Position numbers and translations under genes: made by a program. A stretch of 64,000 nucleotides of DNA, from contig JAQFVV010012394.1 of NCBI GenBank assembly GCA_028023455.1, forward strand, positions 27,917,010 to 27,981,009, written 5' to 3'. The stretch is from Epiperipatus broadwayi. Taxonomy: Eukaryota > Onychophora > Udeonychophora > Euonychophora > Peripatidae. The notes beneath the pieces were generated by a model. It was not told where the DNA came from. It did not search any database and was given only the letters and a program-made list of their open reading frames with translations. Numbering within the stretch: the first letter of the stretch is position 1; each line of letters opens with the position of its first letter. Below, in pieces: positions 22,090 through 34,199 of this stretch.

Positions 22090-25029
22090 TGAGTAGGCAT
22101 TAGATAGGAATTTTATGCACAAGCCTTCTGGCATCCATTGATTACTCTGTTTAGCACAGGTGGCAATACTGTATGGAGAGTTTTGCTCTGTTTATCAACA
22201 ATTAATGTGCGAGTATAGGAAATGTGATCATGTGATGCTTATTAGTCAGATGTTAAAAAAAAGACAAATATTAAGAAGATTAAGATGACTTAATGTTTCT
22301 TCTGTTGTTCTCTGCTTATTCCTCCTTCCCTTTTTTTTTATTATACTTATTTACATATCCTGCAAAAAATAAATGCAATATAAATTATTATTTGACAAAA
22401 TAGGTATATATTTAAAATTATCATCATATTTATGTTTTGAAACATGCCATAAGTTTTTAAACTTAAGAAATACAGGTAGAATCCTGTTAAATCGGAAACT
22501 TCTGTGTTTTTTTTATGGCTTTTTCAGATTTCAGCGATGAATCATTTATTCCCCTATTAGAAATCGACTGTTTCTTTTAAATATCCAAATTCTGCCGTTG
22601 ATTTGATATATGAATTTTATTATCTGTATTTTTATATATGTATATATATGTTAGATATAGTTAAAATTTCCACTCATTACATATTCTTGAAACATATATT
22701 AGAGGCATCTGAAAATAACAAATAAAAATGAAATACATTTCGTGCTTAATCAGTACTCGTTAGTTGACCCAAATCACTTATCCTTAATATTTGTTCAGTA
22801 ATTATCAGATATACAAGTACCAAATTTACTGCATTTTCAATATTGTTCCATACTATATGTGTTTATGACAATCAAAAAGCAGACACGTTAATCTTAACTG
22901 AGTTTTAGAGTTTACATCTGGGCCAGAGATAATCTCTAGTTTAATAAATAATTAGTAGTAATTATTGACGTATTTATCTGAAGTGGTGTTAAACTAATGA
23001 ATGCAAGAAGTTTGATTCTGAAAATCAAAATGTATATAAATTTATTTTATTAATGACAATATGGGATTTTAAAATGGTTTTCATTCTGCCTTTAAGAAGA
23101 CTCAACTGATATTTCAGTTAAGAGCTATCAGGCAACTGAGCAGAAAAATCTTGGTGTTTTTTAACCTTAACTTAGAGGTAAAAAGCCAATAAATTCACCA
23201 AATTGGCTAATGCATGCTGGTGAGCAGCCCATCCATGTTTATATCCTACAAGAATAATCACATAGTAATAACAGCTGCAATGATCAGAACATATGGAGAG
23301 GACATTCGGAATTTGCCTGCTTGGTTCTTTTAATACCTTTAAGAAGAATCAAAGAGTCTTCTTTCAGTTAATAGCCTAATAATAGTATAAAACTTCAAAA
23401 TATACACTTATTTTTCACAGCAATTAATAAAACAATAAATCTTATGAATTTCTTGAAAGTACAATTTTTATATAACTTCAGTTTTTAACATTCTATGAAA
23501 GTTCTAAAACTGAGAAAAGAGTTATTTTCATAAAATACTAAATAATTTAAACATTTTAAAAATTATTACTTTTATTTTGACGGATAAATTTTGAAATAGA
23601 TATTTTAGTAATATATATTTTATATTCCTCATAAAATTATGATTAAAATGCTATATGAAAAGTTATTATTTAAGAAAATGAAACATTTTTTTAGTTTCTT
23701 TTTTTTTGTATAAGATCCACAGGTACTGAATAATGTGTGAAGGGTATCATATATATATGGAAAATCTCTTTCCTTCAAGCTATAATTGAATAAAACTATG
23801 TTAACTAAAGGTCTAGAGTAGAGTGAATCCATCTATTTTTTTAAGTTTTTGATATTTATAAGCTTACTGTTGCTTTCACTGTTGGAAAATCAATGAATTT
23901 TGTATTGGACAATTGATTATTAGTTTAATAATTATTAATACCAAGTTTTCATCTAACTGACATATTGAGTTCATTCTGTATTTCCTTCAATATTGGCAGG
24001 AATATGCTTATAAACATCATATACTTAAATCATAGATGAATTCATTTTATTTTGACTTTTTAGTGGAGTACAGAATGTTAATTATTCATAGCCTGAAGGA
24101 AAATGGTTTACTCCTCTTAATTACATGTACATTTAGCTCTGCTAATTTAAGTTTTATATGTATGGGAAATTATTTGTGCAAATTAAACATAATTAATTAA
24201 TTATTTTCTGGAAAATAATTTGAAATAATAATTTATCAGAGACTTCATAATATTTTATATCTTATTATGAAAAGATTACTTTTAGTAATGAACGATATAA
24301 AAATTTGTTAATATTTACTTTAAGCATAACTGTCATTTTTTAAAAAAAATATTTATTATGGTTTCTCTATTGTTCATTTAAATTTGTGATTAAAAAATTT
24401 CTTCAAAAATTATGTACTTTAGAAAATATTAATAAATTATATATACTTAAAAAGAATGTTAAATTAATTATAAATAATGCGCCAAATATGTTCCTGTACA
24501 TACAGTTTTTGCAATAATCTCAATGAAAACAATTTATTATTTCAAATTATGAGTGTAATTGCAGTATGCTTCGTATTTTGTTTTCTCTTAATTGCGATCA
24601 GTGTCACAAAAAGATTATATCCATTTACTAAGTAGAATAGGAGAAAGAAATTTCTGAAGAAGAAAGAAAAGGATTTCAAAATCTTTTGGTCTATAAAAAA
24701 GTTATAAGTGAAGAATGGAAATAAATCACTAAAAAACCATATTTTTAAAAATCTTTTAGACTTTTTTAACAATTACATTGAATTGCTAAATGGAAAGAAA
24801 AAAAAGTCACATATAAGCTGATTCACATTTTGGCTGATTGACACTGAATTTTATTTATGTCTTGAATTTTATTTTTAAATGTGCATATGAAATAATTTAT
24901 TTATTTGTATAATCTAACAATCACCTTTGACATGAGTATTTGGATTAAGGTATTCTATCTATAATAATTATTTCAGCATTACAAAGATTTTCTAATTTTT
25001 TTTTTAAACTATTATTTCAACATTTTTAG

Positions 25030-25198
25030 TTTGCAAATGTTAATAGTCGAGGAGGAAATGCCGCTGATGAGATTGAACACATTGAGGCTGATGTTTACAA
25101 ATTACAGATCCGTCTGTTTGACTTAAAAATGAAAATTGTGGATGAAGAGGAGATCCTAGCTAAAAAGCAGCTTCACACTATTCAAAAGGATATCGAAG
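25030..25198 (+). CDS. JMY: JMY/WHAMM-family protein, coding exon 3 (residues 340-395)
   Basis: Begins after ACATTTTTAG in phase 0 and reads FANVNSRGGNAADEIEHIEA, then DVYKLQIRLFDLKMKIVDEE and LAKKQLHTIQKDIE. The RGG...IEHIEAD-x-Y-x-LQ-x-x-L pattern corresponds to the RGG...LD-x-LEADYYDLQLQLYE segment of vertebrate JMY, in the middle of the coiled coil. It ends GAAG/GTAACG, leaving one base (phase 1). This exon is 169 bp and has no start codon of its own. Confidence 0.92.
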
Positions 25199-25639
25199 GT
25201 AACGTTTAGATTCAGTTATTTTTAGAATTTAGGATATGTATGTATATGCAAGAAAGTCAGCAAATAGGGTACGAGTGAGAATAGAATAGATGTAATAGGA
25301 ATGATAGATTTACCATATATATTACAAAGTAGCAGCACAGAATCACAGCTTACATAAAACATACAGGCTTGTGTTACATGACTGGTTTGCGTAATCAAAA
25401 TAGTGACTATAAGGTGTGTGCTATTGATCGGCATTTTGATAGATGAGAAAGATGGAATGAATTTTTCTACAAAATATTCATGAATAAATATTATTGTTTT
25501 TTAGTAAGAAATGTTAGTCATGCCAAATTATTAATAGCATTTTACTGCTTCTGCTGATTAAACAAAATACTTATATGTTGCCAATTACAAGAAACTGATA
25601 AAGAAATTGAAAAGATATCAATGAAGATTGTCAAAAAAA

Positions 25640-25790
25640 TTGATCACATGTGAAATGTTATGGATGAAATAAGGACACAGGCTGGGGTAGATGTAGAAAA
25701 GAAAGGTTAGAAATCAGAGAAGATGGATTGAATGAGAGACCACCCTGTAGTGGATCGATAATGGTTGAAAATGATGATAATGCTGTATAA
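25640..25790 (+). mobile_element. RTE-like LINE 3' terminus
   Basis: Plus-strand sequence ATGGATGAAATAAGGACACA, then CACCCTGTAGTGGATCGATA and TGAAAATGATGATAATG matches the 3' terminus of the LINE at 324-720 and 60470-60815 in the opposite orientation. Only the last 150 bases are present. Confidence 0.65.
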
Positions 25791-25814
25791 GAAGATGTGC
25801 TTGTTTTATTGAGT

Positions 25815-26035
25815 GTCAGATTATGGAATGTAAAATTCTCAGATTGATTTCAATGCTGGCACTTCCAGTATTCAAACTTGAACAATAAAGCCATTCAATT
25901 ATTATTTTGTTTGGCAACGTTTAGCACAATGATAAGGTTCTGGAATGTAAATTTCTCAGATCGATTCCAATTCTGGTACTGTGGAAGCTCACACTTCTTG
26001 TGGACTTCTGAACAATAAAGCATGACTATTTTATT
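25815..26035 (+). repeat. Two tandem SINE copies
   Basis: Two units, each with TGGAATGTAAA(A)TTCTCAGATT/C, GATTTCAAT / GATTCCAATTCTGG, CACTTCC-like text and the tail GAACAATAAAGC. They match the tRNA-derived SINE family at 790-1135, but the heads are eroded. Confidence 0.6.
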
Positions 26036-27009
26036 CTTTAAAATGTTTGTTTCTGAAAAATATGGTGAAATAAAGGTTATAGAATATTTAAATGAAAAAT
26101 ATATAATCTATTATAATGAAGCACTATTAAATGAATAGTTAAAACAACCAATATTAAATGCAGTAAATTAACAGAATTTAAAAGTCTTAATTATCAGCTA
26201 AGAGACAACAGATGATATTTTAATTGATAAAGCTATTCACATAGAGCTTGAATCTGGCAGAACGCTTTCTGTTATTTTTACAGTCTAATAGATCTTAAAT
26301 AATGTTTGCTTGTAACGTTTACCCCAATTTTTCTTTTTTTAAAAAAAAACTAACCTGTTGTTATTATATTTTAAATTTAATCTTAAAATAGATTAACTTT
26401 ATTATTATGTTAAATAAAAAAAAAATGGATATTGAGAAAGTAGTTTTCTGAACAAGGTAAATTATAATCGTAATTGTTTCTTTTAAATATATGGTCCAAG
26501 AACTGAATCACTGCAAATGATCTTAATAATGTTTGAGATCATTGGTAATTTCTTATTATTATTTAGATTACCTTTTGCTTAATAATTTTGATTTTAAAAA
26601 TGATGTATTCTAATTAGTATTTTAAATTAGTATTTCATATTGCTAGAATTCAATATTAAACAGTGAAATGAACTGTTGATAGAAAATATCGTGTGTATTT
26701 TTTTATAAAAGAATTGATGAATGTAGATGGACGTTTTGATGGATGAATGTTTTAAAAACATCCAACGCTATTTAAAATATTTATTAAATGTGAATGCTTG
26801 AATATGTGTACATTAGATAATATCTTTAATTTATTAATGTTTTATCTTTGTGAATGTTATCTGCTGAAATACAGAAAAAGACATAATACTGATCTCTAAA
26901 TTATATACTAACAAATAACTGTTAAATAACGAAATGTGTGGTTTATATATGTAATAAAATCAGATATTCTACGGTAATATCCCCACACAAACTCAAATAT
27001 ATATTATTA

Positions 27010-27150
27010 TTCTATTTATTTATTTCTAAAGCGCTTTTCGAAGGAGCTATGCCTTCATTTTCAAAGCTATAGATAGATAGCGATGTTCAATTTATTTATT
27101 TATTTAAACCAACAGATGCAATTTGCATCTGTTGGTTTAAATAAATAAAT
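27010..27150. repeat. Perfect 28 nt palindrome beside an old hairpin repeat
   Basis: 27094-27121 and 27123-27150 are perfect reverse complements about one central T at 27122 (arm inner end CAACAGATGCAA). The right arm runs into ATCAATGGATGCCAGAAG, a family H phrase. Upstream, 27020-27075 (AAGCGCTTTTCGAAGG, CCTTC, CAAAGCTATAG) matches in reverse the stretch after the Penelope fragment at 46256-46310 (CTATGAATATGAGGCAACC, GCCTCAAAAGC). Confidence 0.6.
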
Positions 27151-29343
27151 CAATGGATGCCAGAAGTGGTTTATGATCATTTGTGCTTGAAAAAATTTTA
27201 AAAAAAATCATCTTGAAATGAATTTAGATCTTTGTTGTTTCTTTAATATTGTTGTTTTGGAAATTATCTTAGAATGCAGTTTGTATATTTTATGATGTTA
27301 AGTGAGTTATTCAGTGAGGAAAATATAGGATGGTTGTTGGGAAAGTAATATTCATATGAAATCCTATGTGTTAGGAATTCTGTTGTATGTGAATTACATT
27401 TCCATACTTTAAAGTTATTAAAATATATAGATAACATAGGGCTGTATATAATTTTCTATGGACAGTTGCATTTCTTTATCGTCAATAAGTGCTGTAATAG
27501 AGCCATGACTTGAATCTTAGGTGTCCGATGAATATGGACCTATTATTATGATTTATATTGTATCCATGATGATATTGTCTTAATCTTTGGAGTCATTCTT
27601 GTTATTATTCTATACCCTATACTTTAATCACTATCTATCACTACAGAACTCATCATAGGGGATAGTTTTACAAGTTCGTAAAATAATGGCTAAACCATTT
27701 TAAATTGATAATTTTATGAGAGGGCAAGATGAAGTATATAGAAATTTTTTCACAAATGATATTGAGATGATTGATGATTGTCATAGTATATAACATAAGA
27801 GAGGAATAGTGGATATTCGTACAAGTAGTAGAGATCACTTAGCTCAAACACTAGCATATTTAAAGTGGAATGGAAATGAGAATAGTGAAAAGATTTTGAA
27901 TGATATGATGAATGTAAGAGTATATAAACAAAAGAAATACAAATGTCAAACAATATAATGTATGAATAGTTCTTTTAATCTTATTATAAATAATTTAAAC
28001 CCATTTAAATTACAACAGGGGGATATTCATATTTTTTTATTAAAAATTTTCTGATATTTATATAACAGGATGATCCTTTGTTAAATTGCAAAGAAAATCT
28101 TACTTGTTGAATTTTCAGAAGTATATTTTAAATATAAGCTTATATTGTTGCGTTTACATTGTAAGAAATATATTTTATAATAATATAAGTGTAATATTAA
28201 GTTTTCTTAGAAATTGGGAAATTTATTGTAACTGTTCCCAATACAAAATAGTAGAATATTATATTTACTGAATGAGGATAATATATTGTTATTACTGTTG
28301 TAAATTTTTATTTTATTTGAAATGGCCAGAGTGAAAGCTGTCTTATTTTATTTTTTGTCATTTATTGGTAAGATTTACTGTAAATATTTTTGAATGTTAA
28401 ATAAAGTCAATTCTTATTTTACTGTTGTAAATATTTTTTTAATATTATGTTATAAATTTATTGTAAGAGTATAATATTGTTAATTTATAAATAAATTTGT
28501 TAACTGTTTTTTAAAACTTATATTCTAGTTGAGTTATGATTTATCTGTGTGTTGTTTATTTGATTTTTCATTCTACGTACATGATCCACAGAAAATTAAT
28601 AATTTAAAATATTACTTATTTGACACATGATTCCTAAAGATTACTTAAATATTATTTCTATTATATCTGATTGAGTAACAAAGTATATTATTATTTTTGT
28701 AGAAGATACGATCATTGGTAATTATTTTTCAACGTATACAACACCATTGAGAGATATACTTGATTTTGCCACAATATTTAAATACATTATATTTTTAAGA
28801 ATACCACATTAAACAAAGAAAGATTGCACAACGTTTATCTAAAATCTTACTACATTATTTGGGTATTATTGTTAAACTTTAATCATTAAATATAGATTTA
28901 ATGTTGAGAGTCATTAAGTTATTTTAGTTGTTTATTGTTGTTATTATTTTGAAAGAGTTGTTAGATGTCATGTAAAATCCCTCGTCATATTTAACTACAG
29001 GGTATTAGTTAATTGATTTATTTTGTTATTAGTTTGTTAGAAATGAACCTGAGATTATTATTATTTTTGGAGAGTTATAAATTTTCTATTGAAAGATGAT
29101 AAGAAATTATTAGTTAATGTTAGATATCTAATTAATATTTTATTAAAGTAATATTAAGTAATTTATTGTTATTTCTGTACTAAATTTATAAATTATATTT
29201 TAGGATTATTATATGTGTGGGTCTAAGACATGAGAGTATTACATAGTAGTCTTGTTATGTGAATTTTCTGGGGTAATATTCTTATGCCATTGGGAATGTA
29301 TCTTTTGGGATGTATTCTCAATGTTTAGCCAACGTACCCTACA

Positions 29344-29636
29344 GAACGTTTCATGCCAATAAACATCACGTGATCACCATTTCCTATGCTTGCTCATAAT
29401 ACTATCAAAACAGGCAAAACTCTCTATATGTATTGCCACTCAGTGCAAGCCAGAGTAATCAATGGATGCCAGAAGGCTTGTGCATAAAATCCCCATCTAG
29501 TGCCTACTCATCCAATATCCCCAGACTAGTTTCTGGCTTGTGGCCTTCATCAGTGAGGAGCTCTTCTGGCATCCATTGATTACTCTGGCTTGTACTGAGT
29601 AGCAATATATATAGAGAGTTTTGAGAATGTTTCATG
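29344..29636 (-). mobile_element. Family H element, short hairpin copy with target duplication
   Basis: GAACGTTTCATG at 29344-29355 and GAATGTTTCATG at 29625-29636 (11 of 12) bound an insertion of 269 bp. The left part runs from the family terminus (AAACATCACGTGATCACC) through the reverse of the unit. The right 62 bases (29562-29623) fold back on 29414-29475. The hammerhead-like segment (minus strand 29511-29560) lies in the loop of this hairpin. Oriented on the minus strand, the terminus GATGTTTATT is the 3' end, as in the other copies. Confidence 0.8.
29511..29560 (-). ncRNA. Hammerhead ribozyme-like motif, family H
   Basis: Minus strand: CCTCA, CTGATGA, AGGCCACAAGCCA, GAAAC, TA, GTC, TGGGG. 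The core is intact. The outer part of stem I is cut off because the hairpin junction lies next to it (CTCTTCTGG instead of CTTTGGA). Confidence 0.45.
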
Positions 29637-29814
29637 TTAAAAGTTTCATAATTATATTTGTTATTTTGATAGAACCTTATTTTATTTATAATATTGAGCA
29701 AGTTTATAAGTTAAATTTATTATTGAAATAAATAGATTGAATATTATTGTTAGAACCCTAATTATTTATGTTGAATTTAACTGTTATAGTATTTTATTTA
29801 ATAACTTTTCTTAT

Positions 29815-29896
29815 ATTTAATTATTGAAAAATATTGTTTTATTAAATACTGTAAGATTTAATTATTGAAAAATATTGTTTTATTAAATACTGTAAG
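29815..29896 (+). repeat. Perfect tandem duplication, 2 x 41 bp
   Basis: 29815-29855 and 29856-29896 are identical (unit begins ATTTAATTATTGAAAAATAT and ends AAATACTGTAAG). Identity over 41 bp in such AT-rich sequence indicates a recent duplication or replication slippage. Confidence 0.9.
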
Positions 29897-30314
29897 TTAG
29901 CAGTGTATCTTGAGCTAGTCTTAAGGTTAATTGTCTTGATAGTTATTGTTTATGTAACTTAATCATAGTTCAATATTGTTATATTCTAGTTAGCCGGATT
30001 GTTTTAGTTTCATCTTTTGGTAAGGGTACAATATTTAAAACAAAATGACCCCTAAGAAACCTTCTGTATGTCTTGGTTTATTTCATGATAGGTACGCTAT
30101 TGTTAGCTTGGTGCATTTATAAACAGTAGCTATCTCATGCAGAATTTTATTCTTAATATATATAGTACTGTGTAATTGTACAAAGACTTTAGACCCCTCA
30201 ATGAAGAATAGAGAAATGTAAATTGGGAATAATAATAAGGAATCGAAAGCAAAATACTTGGGTGAGAAAACAAACATGTATCACTGAAAAAATAGAGATA
30301 GAAATGAAATTGAA

Positions 30315-30445
30315 CTGGCCATATTGTTAGAATAGACCATAATAGACGGATAGTTGAAATTTTAAATTGGATTTCAAAAGATCAGGAAAGAGATCAAAGA
30401 AAGTTGATGTATTGTGGAAAGGAGAGTGGATTGTAAAAATCGTAT
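30315..30445 (+). mobile_element. RTE-like LINE, C-terminal fragment
   Basis: One frame reads TGHIVRIDHNRRIVEILNWI followed by SKDQERDQRK, clearly the GH-x-x-R-x-D-x-N-R...W-x-P-x-x segment at the end of non-LTR reverse transcriptases. Short and 5' truncated, plus orientation. Confidence 0.75.
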
Positions 30446-30739
30446 TAAACTTGTAGAAACTATTCTGCAGTAATAGTTAAAATAATAATGATGATGTATA
30501 TTTTTATAAAAAGAGTATGAATAAATATTAAAATTTGCTATTTTACTCCTATCAGTTTTTTTGGATTTTTTTTTTTTTTAAAAAAAGCTATGTCTCTACG
30601 GCATAAAATGAAAATATACAAATGGCCGATTTTTTTTTTTTTTTTCAAACTTGATTGTTTTAGTTTTCATTAATGAATTATAGCATCTCTATTTCTAAAC
30701 ATAAACACACTTGGGAAAAAAAAATCGCCTGTTTTTCAT

Positions 30740-31745
30740 TAAATCTTGTATTGTTTTGACGCGACTCGTGCAGTTCGAGATTATAAATAAATGATAAAAA
30801 AAAAGACATGTTTTATTAAATTTGAAATAAATCAAATCTAACATTTGTAACGTAAAAATGTACCTGCTAATGCATCCGTATGCCACAATCTTTTACGAGA
30901 TTCAACTTTTTTATTCTTAATAACGAAAATGATATTTATATCCGCTGCTTTCCGGATCACTTATTCACGAGTTTGCAATCCATTATTCTTTCAGAAATGA
31001 AACTTGTCAGTGGAAACGAAATCATATGCTATATATAAAATGAACTGATTTAATTTGTAAAGATAAAATACCGCCGTTATCAAAATTCATCTATCCATTT
31101 AATCCACAATTCCAGAAATAATACTGTACACTTATGCACGTTGAGGTACGTTACGGTGTATATATATATGCGTGCGTATATATAAACTGTAGAGGTCATT
31201 TGAAACGGGGGGAAAATATTGAGGTAATAACAAAGTTCCTATTATTGTTAAGCTTTGCCCTCAGCCGTCAATATAAAAAATGAAAGTAGATATTTAAACT
31301 TCTAGCAATATTCAGGTTCATAAGATTTTAGAGTAAGTGTAGTTCAGATTTTCCAAGAAATAACAGAGCTGGCCGGGGTGCACTGCGGCTGCAAGAATCC
31401 AACAGATTCTCACCGTAGTTGTTGAATTTTTTTAACACATGCCTAACACAACTGAAACTAATAGCGTAGTGACGTGGTATTTTTACTGTCATGTCCATGA
31501 GTTCAGATTGCTACATGCGCTTGCTATCAGTTTAGTTAGACTCCCTGGCCCAGGGATCATTAGTAATATTAGTTGTTAGAAATATTCTTTTAGAAACCGA
31601 GAAATTAATATATCCCAAAATAAATGATTAGTCCCGAATTAACTGGTGTTTTATATGGCTGTTTTGGTCAAAACATTTCTCTCTCTCTCTGTTTTTAATC
31701 GCGAACTGGTCGCAGGTAAAGTGTCAGAAAGAAAACATTTGAGAA
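30740..31745. promoter_or_regulatory. CpG-elevated intronic stretch, possible regulatory region
   Basis: By eye this kilobase has about thirty CG dinucleotides, several times the density of its surroundings, plus GC-richer words (TGGCCGGGGTGCACTGCGG, GCACGTTGAGGTACGTTACG). It ends near a strong splice-donor-like sequence GTCGCAG/GTAAAG at about 31714. It overlaps no repeat found elsewhere in the window. It could be an internal promoter with a non-coding first exon, an enhancer or an unrecognised gene. No function is shown by the sequence. Confidence 0.3.
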
Positions 31746-33204
31746 TCTCCCAGCAGAGCTTCTCACGAATATTGATTTAATATGAATCTGAAAAGCAAGT
31801 AAATTGTTAGATGGCATTGATAATTGATGATTTTGGATATTTTTTTAATACTTTTATTTTCATTTTTTTTATTTTAAAAAAAGGTTTATTAGATATAAAA
31901 GAAAACTTTACACGTAAGTACATTAGATCATAAATACATTAACAAACAAATTAGATTATCGATACAGAGTATAAACTGTATGACAACAAATTTATCTTTT
32001 AGAACCAAAAGTGTGATTTTATTTTTTTGTAGTTAATAATATTGAACAAATACTATTTATTATAAATAAATAATTGAACATTCAGGAGTTCGTCATAAGA
32101 TGGGTACTGGAAATGACAATTTTGGAACCATAATCGATGGACCTGCAACTCCAGAGTCTCTACCCCTTCACCAAATCATGCATCACAATAATATTTATTA
32201 ACTGTAGAATAGGAAAATCATCATATGTTTCAAATGATTTAGTATTCAGCTTTCAAACTTTGTTAGCACAAAATAATTTTAACATAGATTCTATAACTGA
32301 ACCATACAATCCTAATGACTGTGTTAACATCAGTAGGTAATTGGTGTTTTTAGTGAGAAGAATTAAAAAATGGTAGAACACCCAAACATGAACACACAGA
32401 CCTATAATCCTGAAAGATCTATCCCAAAAATATTTGCATAAGTTTCATTGGAGAAGATTGACCAACCTCATTGGAGAAGGTTCCAACAGTTATGTTTTGC
32501 AAAGTAGGAAGATTTAGTCTTGGTCTTGAAGTTCAAGAAAGCTGAACAGTATTTCAGGAATACAAATACTCTTGATCATTACGATTAATCCTGCAAATCT
32601 TTAGAAACCAATAGATAAAGTTAAATATATATTAAAAATTTCTAATCATTGTAAACAAATCTTTTACAAATAATAATAAATAAAAAAATGTACAGTTTTG
32701 TTAACTGTTTAAACCAGATTTATTACTTACTGGCATCTATCTTAGTAAAGATGGATACAAATATTTTTTTTAGGTTGACATTATGTTTGGTGGGTTGATA
32801 TTTCTAAGTGTCATCGAAAAGCTAATAGATTTTATCACTTTGAGATAGGGTTAGTGAAGAAAAAGGCATCAGGCTTTCAAAAGGCTGGATGTAAAGATTG
32901 AAGCAGCTTTCCGTTCTTGTTTTAACCCGAATCTAAGAATAGCTAATGATCCACTTACTGACCAATGTTAGGTGGTTGATTTGATTGGCTATGGGCCAGA
33001 TATCTGAAAGAAAAACTCTAAACTTTTTGAAAAGAATGTGAACTGCTAATAGTCTTTACTATTTGGTATACTGTATTTTATCTTTTTTGAATATTAAGAG
33101 GAAAATTATTGGAGCATAACTGTCTCATACTTTTGGCTATTTTATGTATGTCATTTAAATTATTGGGCTAGATAAGACAGTGTTAATAATAGTAATCAAA
33201 TAGC

Positions 33205-33315
33205 TTTATTGTTTGGGGTTTCATAAGTTTGCTTACCTGAATTGCCAGAACTGAAATCGAACCCTATGCGCCTGAGTCGGAAACTCTTATTGTTCCATTA
33301 AACCACATAAGTCTT
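33205..33315 (-). repeat. SINE copy, minus orientation
   Basis: Minus-strand reading: ATGTGGTTTAATGGAACAAT, AGAGTTTCCGACTCAGGCGC, ATAGGGTTCGATTTCAGTTC (a good RNA polymerase III B box, GGTTCGATT), then CTTATGAAACCCCAAACAAT and AAAGCTATTTGATT. It is the copy with the best preserved B box. Confidence 0.7.
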
Positions 33316-34014
33316 AGATCTTTAAAGACAATAAGATGAAGAAAAATTTAATATAATAAATTTTTAATAAGCTGTGATTACATTACTAAAAAAAAATTAA
33401 AATTACCCACTTGAGTCAAATAACATGTACTCAATTTTTAATCATTAAAAGATCGAAAGAGTGGCCGTCCACACTCATGAATATCTTCAAAAATACTCTA
33501 AATAGCTAAATATTCTTATTGGTAAAGAAATTTAAGAGTTTTAAATGTGAAGATAAATTAATAAATGGGAAGAGGAAAAAAATATTTGTTTACTTTCTTT
33601 TTCTCCTTAAAAATTAACGAATGAAGTAGGATGGAAGGTGGAAGGAATAAATGTTAACCAGTCATAACTTGTTTCTATTTTATTTTTCCTCATAAAATGC
33701 GAATTGTTATATTAGTTTATTCGATATTTTTATGTTTTTAAAATTAATTACATTCAATATAGGATAATATTAACTTAATATACGTTTATTGATTAAGTGT
33801 ATTAATGCTATCTTTACCTGACTTTTTTCTGGAATCAATCAGACACGAAGAATGAAAATCCTATATATATAATTTTAAAATTTAAGCTAACTGAAAGTGA
33901 ATTTAATAAAACATTGATGAAAGCACAATCAATGGGACATCCCATGAACCGAGCTTATACATTGCTATTGATATTTACTAGCGATGCAATGCTCTGTGGC
34001 TTCTTGTTCAAAGT

Positions 34015-34180
34015 TAGGAATCTCTAAGCTACTATGCCCAGAGAAACCTGTTAGCCACTTTACCGTCCCTTTCCATTCCCTATCCTAAGTTTTTTTCCAT
34101 AGTCTTCTCTATCCTGCTCCATCCCATTTCCACAACATAATTTTTGTCAACTCCATGGTCTTTATATTTAAATCTCCTTT
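34015..34180 (+). repeat. Second copy of the 75 bp structured repeat plus common tail
   Basis: TGTGGCTTCTTGTTCAAAGT to CCTGTTAGCCACTTTAC repeats 7412-7488. The next 90 bases (CCATCCCATTTCCACAACAT, GTCAACTCCATGGTCTTTAT) are also present after the copy at 53938-54090. Here the repeat lies beside the 3' side of a minus-strand non-LTR element, which may be the source of its tail. Confidence 0.5.
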
Positions 34181-34199
34181 ATATTTTCCCAAACCCAGC

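Larger units (their letters stand above)
21486..22251. mobile_element. Family H fold-back element with 12 bp target duplication
   Basis: TATTAGTCAGAT occurs at 21486-21497 and again at 22240-22251, so the inserted element is 21498-22239. It is a hairpin: arms 21498-21738 and 21953-22193 (241 nt) are almost perfect reverse complements around a 214 bp centre. After the right arm comes a 46 bp tail, CAACAATTAATGTG to GATCATGTGATGCT, which is the reverse complement of the last part of the centre. Thus the end of the unit (GGAGAGTTTTGCTCTG) is joined to what is elsewhere the beginning of the unit. Each arm holds a hammerhead-like segment (minus strand 21602-21658, plus strand 22033-22089). No protein is encoded. 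Confidence 0.85.
21337..25029 (+). other. Intron 2 of the coding region (3.7 kb)
   Basis: Donor GTAAGG, acceptor ACATTTTTAG. Contains the best family H copy at 21486-22251. The remainder (22260-25020) is AT-rich; I recognise no gene, RNA or defined repeat in it. Confidence 0.8.
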
